Shown one piece after another: positions 1 to 7,645 of a DNA stretch of 12,258 nucleotides. The stretch covers positions 1 to 12,258 of the forward strand of contig JAEYFP010000040.1 of assembly GCA_023402845.1 (NCBI GenBank). Direction: 5' to 3'. The DNA comes from Bacillota bacterium. GTDB taxonomy: Bacteria > Bacillota > Clostridia > Lachnospirales > Lachnospiraceae. Every line of letters starts with the position of its first letter. The first letter of the stretch is position 1. The notes beneath the pieces are model-generated. The model had not been told where the DNA came from and made no database searches. It was given only the letters and a program-made list of their open reading frames with translations. The translations under genes and the position numbers were made by a program.

Positions 1-143
1 AAAAACTGGACTTGCTTAGAATGCCAAAAAGAGATATATTTAATCCACAAGTCAGTGCCTGATATTTTATCAGCGCATCGTGGGTGAACTCTAAATCATT
101 AAATCCGAAGATAAATTTACGCAATCCGACTGATTCTTGCTTA
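1..143. other. Left-edge sequence with no confident gene
   Basis: AT-rich DNA at the window edge, before the promoter of the first clear gene. Two partial reading frames can be seen. On the minus strand an open frame begins at an ATG at 188-190 and stays open for 63 codons to the window edge, but it has no Shine-Dalgarno sequence and runs through the promoter of the divergent GH20 gene. On the plus strand a frame open from base 1 ends at a TGA at 85-87, with one Cys-x-x-Cys pair. I recognise neither product. Either could be the end of a real upstream gene or chance. No terminator hairpin, tRNA or repeat array is visible. Confidence 0.4.
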
Positions 144-190
144 TTGAAAAGCAGGCGGTAATTTGATAAAATGAAAAATGAAATATCCAT
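2..190 (-). CDS. Possible partial hypothetical ORF running off the left edge
   Basis: The frame starts at an ATG (188-190) and stays open for 63 codons to the window boundary, so any C-terminus is outside. The translation begins MDISFFILSN and contains FGFNDLEFTH; it is fairly hydrophobic and matches no family I recognise. No purine-rich ribosome binding site precedes the ATG, and the frame covers the plus-strand promoter at 144-172. A chance open frame of this length is quite possible in AT-rich DNA. If real it would be divergent from the GH20 gene. Confidence 0.18.
   Translation of the reverse strand, partial: MDISFFILSNYRLLFNKQESVGLRKFIFGFNDLEFTHDALIKYQALTCGLNISLFGILSKSSF
144..172 (+). 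promoter_or_regulatory. Sigma-A-type promoter for the GH20-led operon
   Basis: A -35 box TTGAAA (144-149) is separated by 17 nt from a -10 box TAAAAT (167-172). Each matches five of six consensus bases, and the -10 carries the extended TGn motif (164-166). Transcription would start near 179, leaving a leader of about 74 nt before the ATG at 253. This is the best promoter match found on the plus strand, and no equally good one is seen before the four downstream genes. Confidence 0.65.
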
Positions 191-198
191 AAATTTAA

Positions 199-241
199 GT
201 GAATCAGCGTTGGATCAGGGAATGGACAGATCCGCATTCAC
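199..241 (+). other. Leader inverted repeat abutting the GH20 ribosome binding site
   Basis: GTGAAT (199-204) pairs with ATTCAC (236-241), and inside it GGATC (212-216) pairs with GATCC (229-233) around a 12-nt loop, with an asymmetric internal loop between the stems. The structure ends exactly where the GGAGGAG ribosome binding site begins (242-248). It could shape translation initiation of the GH20 gene. The RBS itself is not paired, so it is not an obvious riboswitch or attenuator. Confidence 0.35.
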
Positions 242-252
242 GGAGGAGAAGC

Positions 253-2127
253 ATGAAGCTAAATATAACTGGTTGTGAAAAGGAATTGCAGTTTATCGCA
301 GGAGAACTCAATTCTTTTCTTTCTGTTCGGGAAGGAGAGGACGAGCTTGCCTTGACGGCGGTAAAAACGGAGGTTGAGGGATACCGGATCGTGCGCACTG
401 CAGAAGGTGTGACGATTTCTTTTCATGAGTTGACTGATTTTTCGCGTGCGCTCTTGACAGTGGGGATGATGGAACAGCAGGCGCAGTGTGTCTATGAAAA
501 AAGTGAGGTCAGAAGCATTGAGGAATTTGGCATCATGCTTGATTTTTCGAGGAATGCCGTCATGCGTCCCGATGCGTTGAAACGGTTTCTTTGCTATGCC
601 GCGCTGATGGGCTATACATTTGTCGGCCTTTATATGGAAGATACGATCGAAGTTGAGGGTGAGCCGTACTTCGGCTATATGCGCGGAGCAATGATGCTTG
701 AGGAGTTAAAAAAGCTGGATGCTTATGCTGCACGCTTCGGCATTGAGCTGCGCGGTTATGTGCAGACGCTTGCACATTTGAATCAGATCACGCGCTATGA
801 GGAATACCAGGAAATCATTGACACGGACGATATTTTACTATGCGGGGAAGAAAAGACCTATGTGCTTATCGAACGTCTGCTTAAGACGGTTTCGGAGGCA
901 TTTGCGAGCAGAAAAGTCAATATCGGTATGGATGAGGCTTATATGGTCGGGCTTGGGAAGTATTTGCAGAAAAACGGCTTTCATAACCGGGAAGAGATCA
1001 TCTTAAAGCATCTCGGGCGGGTGATGAAAATCTGTGAAAAATACAACCTGGAGCCGGAAATGTGGAGTGACATGTTCTTCCGGTTGGCCTATGGGGGAGA
1101 ATATTATGTAAATGATAAGGCCCCTGTTTCGATGCCGGATATTCCGGTTGGTCTGACACTTGCCTATTGGGATTATTTTTCTACTGATTCGGATCATTAC
1201 GCAGAAATGCTCAAAAAGCATAAAAAGATTGCAAAAGAGGTTTCGTTTGCCGGCACCGCGTGGCGATTTACCGGCTTTACGCCGCACAATCGTTACAGCT
1301 TAAAGACGGGTCTTGCAGCGACCAGGGCACTTCGGGAAGCCGGTATCAAGCGGAACGTCATTACTTGCTGGGGTGATAACGGTGCGGAGGCAAGCAGTTT
1401 TTCTCTTTTGCCCGCACTGTATATGAATGCGGAATATGTGTATGCGCAGGATGCGGCCTGCACAGGGACAGAGTTTGAAAAGTTTGAGGTATTGACAGGG
1501 CTTTCCCTGGATGATTTTTTGAAAATTGATAACAGTAATATTTTTGATAAAAGCTGTGAGGAGATTAACAATTCTTCTAAATTTCTGCTGTTTAATGACC
1601 CGATGATCGGAATTTTTGATTCTCTTGCGGCACAGGAGGACGATTTGAGCAGACATTATAAAAAGGTGATCGAAGAGCTTGCTCCGCTGACTGCACATGA
1701 GCGTTTCGGCTATTTGTTTGAAACGCAGCTCAGGCTGTGCATGGTGCTTAAGGAAAAGGCGGGGCTTGGTCTTTTGCTGCGCAGAGCTTATCAGGAAAAT
1801 GACAGGGAGGCATTGCTGATACTTGCTAAGGAGACAATCCCAACGGTTATAAAAAATATAGATTGCTTTTTTCATGCATTTGAAAAGCAGTGGATGAGAG
1901 ACAATAAATCATTCGGCTTCGAGGTACAGTGCCTGCGTCTTGGCGGTCTCACGAAGAGGCTGGAATACATGAGGAACGTGTTGATTGCTTATCTGGCCGG
2001 TGAACAGGAACGGATTGAAGAGCTGGATCAGCCGCTTAAACCGTTCCGTTATTTCAACGAGTCAAGTCTTTATACACAGCGCTATCATATGTGGAGTGAC
2101 ATGGTGACTCCGGGAGTTATGGGATAG
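253..2127 (+). CDS. GH20 beta-N-acetylhexosaminidase, cytoplasmic
   Basis: A 624-residue glycoside hydrolase family 20 enzyme, expected to release terminal beta-linked GlcNAc or GalNAc by substrate-assisted catalysis. An N-terminal region of about 90 residues resembles the GH20 accessory domain. The barrel begins at EFGIMLDFSRN (about 91-101). The GH20 Asp-Glu pair is D227-E228 in NIGMDEA (codons at 931 and 934), and an aromatic/acidic WGDNG motif begins at W373. A helical C-terminal region ends in a MWSDMV motif. I recall similar architecture and length for intracellular streptococcal GH20C enzymes. There is no signal peptide or anchor, so it probably acts on imported small oligosaccharides or internal glycan fragments. 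The ATG at 253 is chosen over the in-frame upstream ATG at 199 because GGAGGAG lies directly before it (242-248) and 199 has no RBS. It is the first gene of the operon. Aglycone preference (GlcNAc or GalNAc, linkage) cannot be read from the sequence. Confidence 0.88.
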   Translation: MKLNITGCEKELQFIAGELNSFLSVREGEDELALTAVKTEVEGYRIVRTAEGVTISFHELTDFSRALLTVGMMEQQAQCVYEKSEVRSIEEFGIMLDFSRNAVMRPDALKRFLCYAALMGYTFVGLYMEDTIEVEGEPYFGYMRGAMMLEELKKLDAYAARFGIELRGYVQTLAHLNQITRYEEYQEIIDTDDILLCGEEKTYVLIERLLKTVSEAFASRKVNIGMDEAYMVGLGKYLQKNGFHNREEIILKHLGRVMKICEKYNLEPEMWSDMFFRLAYGGEYYVNDKAPVSMPDIPVGLTLAYWDYFSTDSDHYAEMLKKHKKIAKEVSFAGTAWRFTGFTPHNRYSLKTGLAATRALREAGIKRNVITCWGDNGAEASSFSLLPALYMNAEYVYAQDAACTGTEFEKFEVLTGLSLDDFLKIDNSNIFDKSCEEINNSSKFLLFNDPMIGIFDSLAAQEDDLSRHYKKVIEELAPLTAHERFGYLFETQLRLCMVLKEKAGLGLLLRRAYQENDREALLILAKETIPTVIKNIDCFFHAFEKQWMRDNKSFGFEVQCLRLGGLTKRLEYMRNVLIAYLAGEQERIEELDQPLKPFRYFNESSLYTQRYHMWSDMVTPGVMG

Positions 2128-2155
2128 AAAAGAACAGAAGGAAAAGGAAAACAGG

Positions 2156-3358
2156 ATGAGCGAAGCAATTGTGACATTGAAAAAAGGAGAAGGGCGTTTG
2201 CTCAAGGCAGGGGGCATGTGGATATTTGATAATGAAATTGCGTCTTTGGAAGGCTGCTTTGCGGACGGAGATATGGTTCTTGTTCATGATTTTGACGGAT
2301 ATCCGTTAGGGAGAGGGTTTATCAACCGCGCTTCTAAAATTCGCATTCGCATGATGACGAGAAACAGTGACAGGCAGATCGATGAAGCATTTCTGAAAGA
2401 AAGGATTCGGGCGGCATGGGAATACCGGAAGAAGACAGTCGATACCGCGAGCTGCCGTTTGATTTTCGGGGAGGCCGATTTTCTGCCGGGCATTGTGATC
2501 GATAAATTTGAGGATGTGCTTGTCGTGGAATCGCTTGCACTCGGTATCGACCGGCTCAAGCCGCAAATCATTCGGCTCTTGCGGGAACAATTGGAGGCGG
2601 ATGGGATTCACATTCGCGGTGTTTATGAGCGGAGCGATGCGAAGGTGCGCGAGAATGAAGGCATGGAGAGAACAAAGGGATACCTGTCTCCGGAATTTAA
2701 TACGGATGTTGAAATTATTGAAAATGGCGTAAACTATATCGTAGACGTGAAGGAAGGCCAAAAGACAGGCTTCTTTTTGGATCAGAAATACAACCGGCTT
2801 GCGATTCAGAAGCTTTGCAGGGATGCAAGGGTGCTGGACTGCTTTACCCATACGGGATCATTTGCGCTGAATGCGGCAAAGGGCGGCGCACGAGAGGTGA
2901 TCGGCGTGGATGCATCCGCCCTGGCGGTGAAACAGGCCGAAGAGAATGCTGCGCTCAACGGATTTTCCACCCGCGTTTCCTTCTTGTGCGAGGATGTGTT
3001 CGAACTGCTTCCTGCTTTGGAAGAAAAGGGAGAACAGTTTGATGTCGTTATTCTGGATCCGCCTGCGTTCGCAAAATCCCGCAGCTCCGTCAAAAATGCG
3101 GCAAAAGGCTATCGGGAAATTAATCTGCGTGCGATGAGGCTTGTGAAGGACGGTGGTTTTCTGGCGACCTGCTCCTGCTCGCATTTTATGACCTATGAGC
3201 TGTTTACGGAGACGATCCGCCAGGCAGCGCGAAGCGCCCATAAGCGCCTGCGCCAAATCGAGTACCGGACGCAATCGCCCGACCACCCGATCCTCTGGGC
3301 CGCACAGGAGTCTTACTACCTGAAATTCTATATTTTTCAAGTCTTGGACGAGAAGTAG
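2156..3358 (+). CDS. rlmI: Class I SAM-dependent rRNA large-subunit methyltransferase, RlmI-like
   Basis: A 400-residue protein of the RlmI/RlmK-type family, whose E. coli member makes m5C1962 in 23S rRNA. The N-terminal 75 or so residues fit a PUA RNA-binding domain. A linker leads to GQKTGFFLDQ (201-210), diagnostic of this family. The Rossmann methyltransferase domain follows: SAM-binding motif I LDCFTHTGSFAL (227-238), the acidic VIGVDAS strand (248-254), motif IV DPPAFAKS (301-308), and a cysteine motif CSCSHFM (339-345) expected to supply the catalytic cysteine for C5 methylation. Length and motif order are normal. The RBS is AAGGAAAA shortly before the ATG. It follows the GH20 gene by 28 nt and precedes the sugar transferase by 69 nt, so it is probably co-transcribed, although its ribosomal role has no evident link to the glycan genes. 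The exact modified base is inferred from the family. Confidence 0.9.
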   Translation: MSEAIVTLKKGEGRLLKAGGMWIFDNEIASLEGCFADGDMVLVHDFDGYPLGRGFINRASKIRIRMMTRNSDRQIDEAFLKERIRAAWEYRKKTVDTASCRLIFGEADFLPGIVIDKFEDVLVVESLALGIDRLKPQIIRLLREQLEADGIHIRGVYERSDAKVRENEGMERTKGYLSPEFNTDVEIIENGVNYIVDVKEGQKTGFFLDQKYNRLAIQKLCRDARVLDCFTHTGSFALNAAKGGAREVIGVDASALAVKQAEENAALNGFSTRVSFLCEDVFELLPALEEKGEQFDVVILDPPAFAKSRSSVKNAAKGYREINLRAMRLVKDGGFLATCSCSHFMTYELFTETIRQAARSAHKRLRQIEYRTQSPDHPILWAAQESYYLKFYIFQVLDEK

Positions 3359-3427
3359 AGTAGCCGAAACTCTTTATGTGTGTTACACTATAAACGCGGG
3401 TAATTAATCTTGGAAAGGACTCTTTTC

Positions 3428-4855
3428 ATGCAGCGAATCAGTAAAAAAAGCCGTCTGCTTGAGACGTATTCACTCATTTTTATCGACATGCTGGGTATTT
3501 TAATCTCTTACGCAGGCGCTCTTTGGCTGCGTTTTAGAGGGCAAACCGGCGGCTATTCCCAACTTCATTATTCCATTGGGGCATATATTTTTATTATTGC
3601 ACTGCTCTACAGTGTGATGACTGAGTGGAACAGAGGCTTTTTTGACCGCGGAATGCTTGTCGAGCTGATTGCCATTCTAAAATATAACGCAGTTCTTCTG
3701 CTTGCAATCAGCACCATTGTATTTTTAAATAAGATGGGTGACACGTTTTCCCGGCTTGTATTCGGCTATTTTGCCGTACTGAATATCGTCATTACATATC
3801 TTCTTCATTTGTTCTTTAAAAAATATATGATGGAACATTATCGAAATAGTGCGAGCAGCGATAAAGTGATGGTTGTTACACAGAGGAAGTATGCGGACAA
3901 TCTCATGAAGAAAATACTTGAGGAGAAGGCATGGAATTACGCGATTACCTCCATTGCACTCGTAGATGAGCCATTCGGATCAAGCGAAAAACAAAAGATT
4001 GAAGGGATCCCTGTTGTCGCAGACGGAGAAAACCTATTTGAGGTTGCAAGAAGACTCACGTTGGATGAAGTATTTCTTTATCTTCCGGGTGTGTCCATTG
4101 AAACGGTGAAGGAGATCATCCAGGGTTTTGAGACGATGGGGGTGACGTGCCATTATAATGTGGAAATACCGGAGCTGAATTTGGAGGGAAAGACGGCGGG
4201 TAATTTTGCGGGTTATGCGGTCATGACGTTTTCCCTTCAATATCTGGACTATCGCCGGATGCTGTTAAAGCGCGGTGTCGATATTTTGGGAAGCATTGTC
4301 GGCCTGTGTATGACTGCAGTGCTGATTCCGTTTGTTGCACTTGCAATCAAAATTGAATCGAAAGGGCCGGTATTTTTTTCACAGATACGAATAGGAAAGA
4401 ATGGACGGCGTTTTAAAATATGGAAATTTCGCTCCATGTATATGAATGCGGAGGCGCGGAAAAAAGATCTGGAGCAAAAAAATGAAATGCAGGGCCTGAT
4501 GTTTAAAATTGAGGATGATCCGCGTATCACGAAGGTGGGCAAATTCATTCGAAAGACGAGTATTGACGAGCTTCCGCAGTTTTTTAATATTTTAAAGGGC
4601 GATATGAGCCTTGTCGGAACAAGACCGCCTACCGTTGATGAATTTGAACGGTATAATATTCACTACCGGAGAAGGCTCAGCATTACGCCGGGACTGACCG
4701 GCATGTGGCAGGTAAGCGGCAGAAATGAGGTCAATAATTTTGATGAGGTCGTCAAACTGGATTTAGAATATATAGAAAACTGGTCCCTACGTCTGGACAT
4801 CAAAATTCTGCTTCAGACGATCGGCGTCGTGTTGTTCGGCAAGGGCGCAAAATAG
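3428..4855 (+). CDS. Polyprenyl-phosphate hexose-1-phosphate transferase (exopolysaccharide priming enzyme)
   Basis: A 475-residue membrane protein of the large PHPT family (WbaP/CpsE-like). It moves a sugar-1-phosphate from a nucleotide sugar to undecaprenyl phosphate, the first membrane step in capsule, exopolysaccharide or glycoprotein glycan assembly. About four N-terminal membrane segments (roughly 10-30, 46-64, 82-100, 111-130) precede a cytosolic Rossmann-like domain (about 145-250). A fifth hydrophobic segment (283-306) leads into the catalytic domain, with KFRSM (333-337), DDPRITKVG (from 363), SIDELPQ (378-384) containing the Asp-Glu dyad D380-E381, and GTRPP (397-401). In this family the Asp is the phosphosugar-accepting nucleophile. 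The start is placed at ATG 3428 because AAAGGA lies about 8 nt upstream. The in-frame TTG at 3410 would put that RBS inside the gene. A weak TATAAA (3389-3394) in the 69-nt gap lacks a good -35. Which sugar is transferred is unknown. Confidence 0.9.
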   Translation: MQRISKKSRLLETYSLIFIDMLGILISYAGALWLRFRGQTGGYSQLHYSIGAYIFIIALLYSVMTEWNRGFFDRGMLVELIAILKYNAVLLLAISTIVFLNKMGDTFSRLVFGYFAVLNIVITYLLHLFFKKYMMEHYRNSASSDKVMVVTQRKYADNLMKKILEEKAWNYAITSIALVDEPFGSSEKQKIEGIPVVADGENLFEVARRLTLDEVFLYLPGVSIETVKEIIQGFETMGVTCHYNVEIPELNLEGKTAGNFAGYAVMTFSLQYLDYRRMLLKRGVDILGSIVGLCMTAVLIPFVALAIKIESKGPVFFSQIRIGKNGRRFKIWKFRSMYMNAEARKKDLEQKNEMQGLMFKIEDDPRITKVGKFIRKTSIDELPQFFNILKGDMSLVGTRPPTVDEFERYNIHYRRRLSITPGLTGMWQVSGRNEVNNFDEVVKLDLEYIENWSLRLDIKILLQTIGVVLFGKGAK

Positions 4856-4871
4856 GGAAAAGAGGTCTGAG

Positions 4872-5666
4872 ATGGAATGCAATGAAAAAATGAAGCGACG
4901 GCCGTTTCCTGTATGTGAGCTGCTGGGTGTTCCCGTTTCTGTCACGACGATGGAGCAGGTAACAGATTATCTGGAAAATCATATCGAGGAGCTGCGCGGG
5001 CAGTATGTCTGCGTCGGTAATGTTCATACGACGGTGCTGGCGTTTGAGGATGCAGACTATATGCGGGTTCAGCAGGGGGCGGCGTTTGTGCTTCCCGACG
5101 GAAAACCGCTTTCCGTTTTAAGCAGGAAAAGGGGTTTTTTGCAGGCCGCCAGAGTGGCGGGGCCGGATTTAATGAAGCAGATGTTTCTAAAGGGGGAGGC
5201 GGGAAACGGTCTGCGTCATTTTTTTTACGGAGCAGCAGAGGAAACCCTGAAACAGCTTGAAGAAAAATTAAAGGTTCAATATCCCGGCCTGCTGATTGCG
5301 GGCATGTATGCTCCGCCATTTCGGAATTTAACGAAAGAGGAAAATACGAGAGTCATCTCATTGATCAATGATACCAGACCTGATATTATCTGGATTGGTC
5401 TTGGTGCACCGAAGCAGGAAAATTGGATGGCAGAACACAGAGGACAGCTTTCGGGAGTTATGCTGGGTGTCGGCGCAGGTTTTGATTTTCATGCAGGCAC
5501 AGTAAAGCGGGCGCCAAAATGGATGCAGCGGCTGAGTCTTGAGTGGCTGTTCCGTCTGACTCAGGATCCTAAGCGGCTTTGGAAGCGGTATTTCATAACG
5601 AACAGGAAATTTATTAAGGAAACGGCAAAGGAAAATCGAGTAGGAAGAAGAGGAGAATATCGGTGA
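4872..5666 (+). CDS. WecG/TagA/CpsF family glycosyltransferase
   Basis: A 264-residue GT26-type transferase that adds a sugar to a lipid-linked monosaccharide on the inner membrane face. TagA, for example, adds ManNAc to GlcNAc-PP-undecaprenol. Family signatures are clear: GNVHTT (49-54) with the conserved Thr near 53, LPDGKP (74-79) with the likely catalytic Asp D76, IIWIGLGAPKQE (172-183), and GVGAGFDFHAGT (199-210). The C-terminal tail (213-240), with RAPKWM, EWLFRL and DPKRLWKRY, is the appendage that binds the membrane in this family. It starts 16 nt after the priming transferase with AGAGG as RBS (4860-4864), so the two probably act consecutively: the PHPT loads sugar one and this enzyme adds sugar two. 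Donor and acceptor sugars are not determinable here. No polymerase or flippase is nearby in the window. Confidence 0.9.
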   Translation: MECNEKMKRRPFPVCELLGVPVSVTTMEQVTDYLENHIEELRGQYVCVGNVHTTVLAFEDADYMRVQQGAAFVLPDGKPLSVLSRKRGFLQAARVAGPDLMKQMFLKGEAGNGLRHFFYGAAEETLKQLEEKLKVQYPGLLIAGMYAPPFRNLTKEENTRVISLINDTRPDIIWIGLGAPKQENWMAEHRGQLSGVMLGVGAGFDFHAGTVKRAPKWMQRLSLEWLFRLTQDPKRLWKRYFITNRKFIKETAKENRVGRRGEYR

Positions 5667-7645
5667 GGCAGCAGCTATCTTTGAAACAAGGTCTATGTAT
5701 GGCATTTATTTCTATATTTCTTTTTACGGGACTGTGCGGCTGCACGGGTATCGGTTCTGACGGGGAAGTGAGCGGCAGAGAGAAAATGGCGGACGGCACT
5801 GCGAATGATACACAGGCAGGCAATATTACAGGAGAGGACATGGCGGGATCCGAAACAGATCCGGACAGCGGGAATGCTGAGGAAGTTACGGAAGAACAAA
5901 TGTCGGTGAAAATCAAACAGATAGTCGCAGGTCTGTCTTTAGAGGAAAAAATAGGACAGCTTCTGCTTGTGGATTTTCGCAAATGGGAAACCGCGGAGGC
6001 CTCAGAAGAATTGGGTTTAGTGGAAATGAACAACGAGGTTGCCTCGATTATAAAAGAGTATCATCTCGGAAATATTATTTTATTCGGAGACAATTTAAAG
6101 GATACAAAAAAGGCCACGGAGCTTGTTTATGCGATGCAGGAGGCTGCCATTTCTTCCGGTAATCTGCCCTTGCTGATTGGAACAGACCAGGAGGGAGGCT
6201 CCGTCACGCGGTTGGGTCAGGGGACGTGTATGCCCGGAAATATGGCGATTGGTTCGACGAACAATCCGGAATATGCCTATGAAAACGGAAGTATGATCGG
6301 CAGCGAGCTGGCGGCGATTGGGATCAACTGTGATTTTGCACCGGATGCGGATGTCAATGACAATCCCGATAATCCGATCATCAATTTACGCTCGTTTGGG
6401 GACGATCCTAAGAAGGTGGCATTGATGGTGAACCGCATGAGTGACGGACTGAAAAGTGCAGGTGTCATTGCCTGCGTTAAGCATTTTCCGGGACATGGTA
6501 ACACTTCCACAGATACACATACGGGACTGGCGATTGTAGAAAAGACACGCGGGGAATGGGAAGCATGTGAAAAGCTTCCGTTTGCGGCTGCGATTGATAA
6601 CGGCATTGACATGGTCATGACAGCACATATTCAATATCCCCAGTTGGATGGTACACAAATAAATTCAAAGCTTGACGGGAAACCGATCTATCTGCCGGCC
6701 ACACTTTCCCATCAAATTATTACAGGTATTCTTCGCGGGGAGCTTGGCTATGATGGCGTGGTTGTGACGGATGCGCTTGATATGCAGGCAATCTCCGATC
6801 ATTTCGGGGAGAGTGAGGCGGTTATCATGGCGCTGAATGCAGGCGCCGATTTGATGTGCAATCCCACGACGATGCGTAAAGAGAAGGATCAGGAAAATCT
6901 GACGGCAATTTACTCTGCGATTGAAAATGCAGTGGAAAACGGAACGCTCTCGATGGACAGGATCGATGAGGCGGTGTACAGAGTGCTGTTGTTAAAGCAA
7001 AAATACGGTATTCTGGATACGGCCCAATATGAAATTCCTGTCAAGCAGCGCGTGGAGAAGGCGGTAAGCGTCGTCGGTTCTGCGGAGCACCGGGCGGCTG
7101 AACGCAAGATTGCTAAAGATGCGGTGCAGCTTGTATACTTAGACAGCTATACGCCGTTTCAGCCCCAAGAAGAGGATACCGTGCTTGTTCTGATGCCTTA
7201 CGAAAGTGAGCTGTACAGCACGGAGTATGCGATCAACAGGCTGCGCAAAGAAGGTCTGCTCGGAGACTTCAATCTGGAGCTTGTTTCCTACAATGAAAAT
7301 CCTGCGCCAGATGCTAAGGCGCAGGAAAAAATAAAAACTGCCGACTATATCATACTCGGAAGCGAGATGTATGCCTCTACTAAAAATGATACCACCCATT
7401 GGATGAACACCGCGCCGCAATCGGCCGCAGACTTGATCACGGCAGCAGGGAAGCAGTCCGTTACGGCGGTTCTCTGCATGGGACTTCCCTACGGGGCAGA
7501 CCGTTATGCAGATTTTCCATGTTTCATCAGCTTCAGCTATACCGGTATGCCGGAGGAGGATGCAAAAAGTGGTGTGATTACAGGAAAATACGGACCAAAC
7601 ATCCCCGCGGCAATCGAGAAAATATTCGGATCAGTTTCTCCTTAG
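5663..7645 (+). CDS. nagZ: GH3 beta-N-acetylhexosaminidase lipoprotein, NagZ-like
   Basis: A 660-residue family 3 glycoside hydrolase, expected to remove terminal beta-GlcNAc from muropeptides or other glycans outside the membrane. The N-terminus is a lipoprotein signal: a short charged start, a hydrophobic core and the lipobox LCGC, giving lipidation at C27. A low-complexity acidic/Gly/Ser linker (28-80) follows. The catalytic domain contains TDQEGG (174-179), the NagZ signature KHFPGHG (273-279) with the D284-T-H286 acid/base dyad, and VVTDALDM with the likely nucleophile D370. A further C-terminal domain (about 440-660) matches the two-domain layout of B. subtilis NagZ (YbbD) rather than the short Gram-negative enzyme. 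It starts with GTG overlapping the TGA of the previous gene (GTGA), with AGGAG 7 nt upstream (5651-5655), indicating translational coupling. Its 3' end overlaps the convergent deacylase gene by 15 bp. The nagZ symbol is by motif; the natural substrate could be a surface glycan instead. Confidence 0.88.
   Translation: MRQQLSLKQGLCMAFISIFLFTGLCGCTGIGSDGEVSGREKMADGTANDTQAGNITGEDMAGSETDPDSGNAEEVTEEQMSVKIKQIVAGLSLEEKIGQLLLVDFRKWETAEASEELGLVEMNNEVASIIKEYHLGNIILFGDNLKDTKKATELVYAMQEAAISSGNLPLLIGTDQEGGSVTRLGQGTCMPGNMAIGSTNNPEYAYENGSMIGSELAAIGINCDFAPDADVNDNPDNPIINLRSFGDDPKKVALMVNRMSDGLKSAGVIACVKHFPGHGNTSTDTHTGLAIVEKTRGEWEACEKLPFAAAIDNGIDMVMTAHIQYPQLDGTQINSKLDGKPIYLPATLSHQIITGILRGELGYDGVVVTDALDMQAISDHFGESEAVIMALNAGADLMCNPTTMRKEKDQENLTAIYSAIENAVENGTLSMDRIDEAVYRVLLLKQKYGILDTAQYEIPVKQRVEKAVSVVGSAEHRAAERKIAKDAVQLVYLDSYTPFQPQEEDTVLVLMPYESELYSTEYAINRLRKEGLLGDFNLELVSYNENPAPDAKAQEKIKTADYIILGSEMYASTKNDTTHWMNTAPQSAADLITAAGKQSVTAVLCMGLPYGADRYADFPCFISFSYTGMPEEDAKSGVITGKYGPNIPAAIEKIFGSVSP

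Noticed and set aside
199..252. N-terminal extension of the GH20 gene from the ATG at 199
   Set aside because: No RBS before 199, and GGAGGAG sits just before 253; the extra 18 residues are coded by the leader inverted repeat.
1300..1875. 191-codon minus-strand open frame opposite the GH20 gene
   Set aside because: It lies wholly antisense to a convincing GH20 coding region, has no RBS and shows no recognisable domain; its openness follows from the codon use of the true gene.
2306..2851. 181-codon minus-strand open frame opposite the rRNA methyltransferase
   Set aside because: Entirely antisense to a gene with all family motifs in place; no RBS and no family resemblance.
3381..3394. GTGT-GTT-ACAC mini-hairpin with TATAAA as a separate promoter/operator for the sugar transferase
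   Set aside because: The stem is only 4 bp and there is no -35 at a proper distance, so it is too weak to call.
4942..5319. 125-codon minus-strand frame opposite the WecG-type gene
   Set aside because: Low-complexity, proline-rich shadow translation within a clear glycosyltransferase gene.
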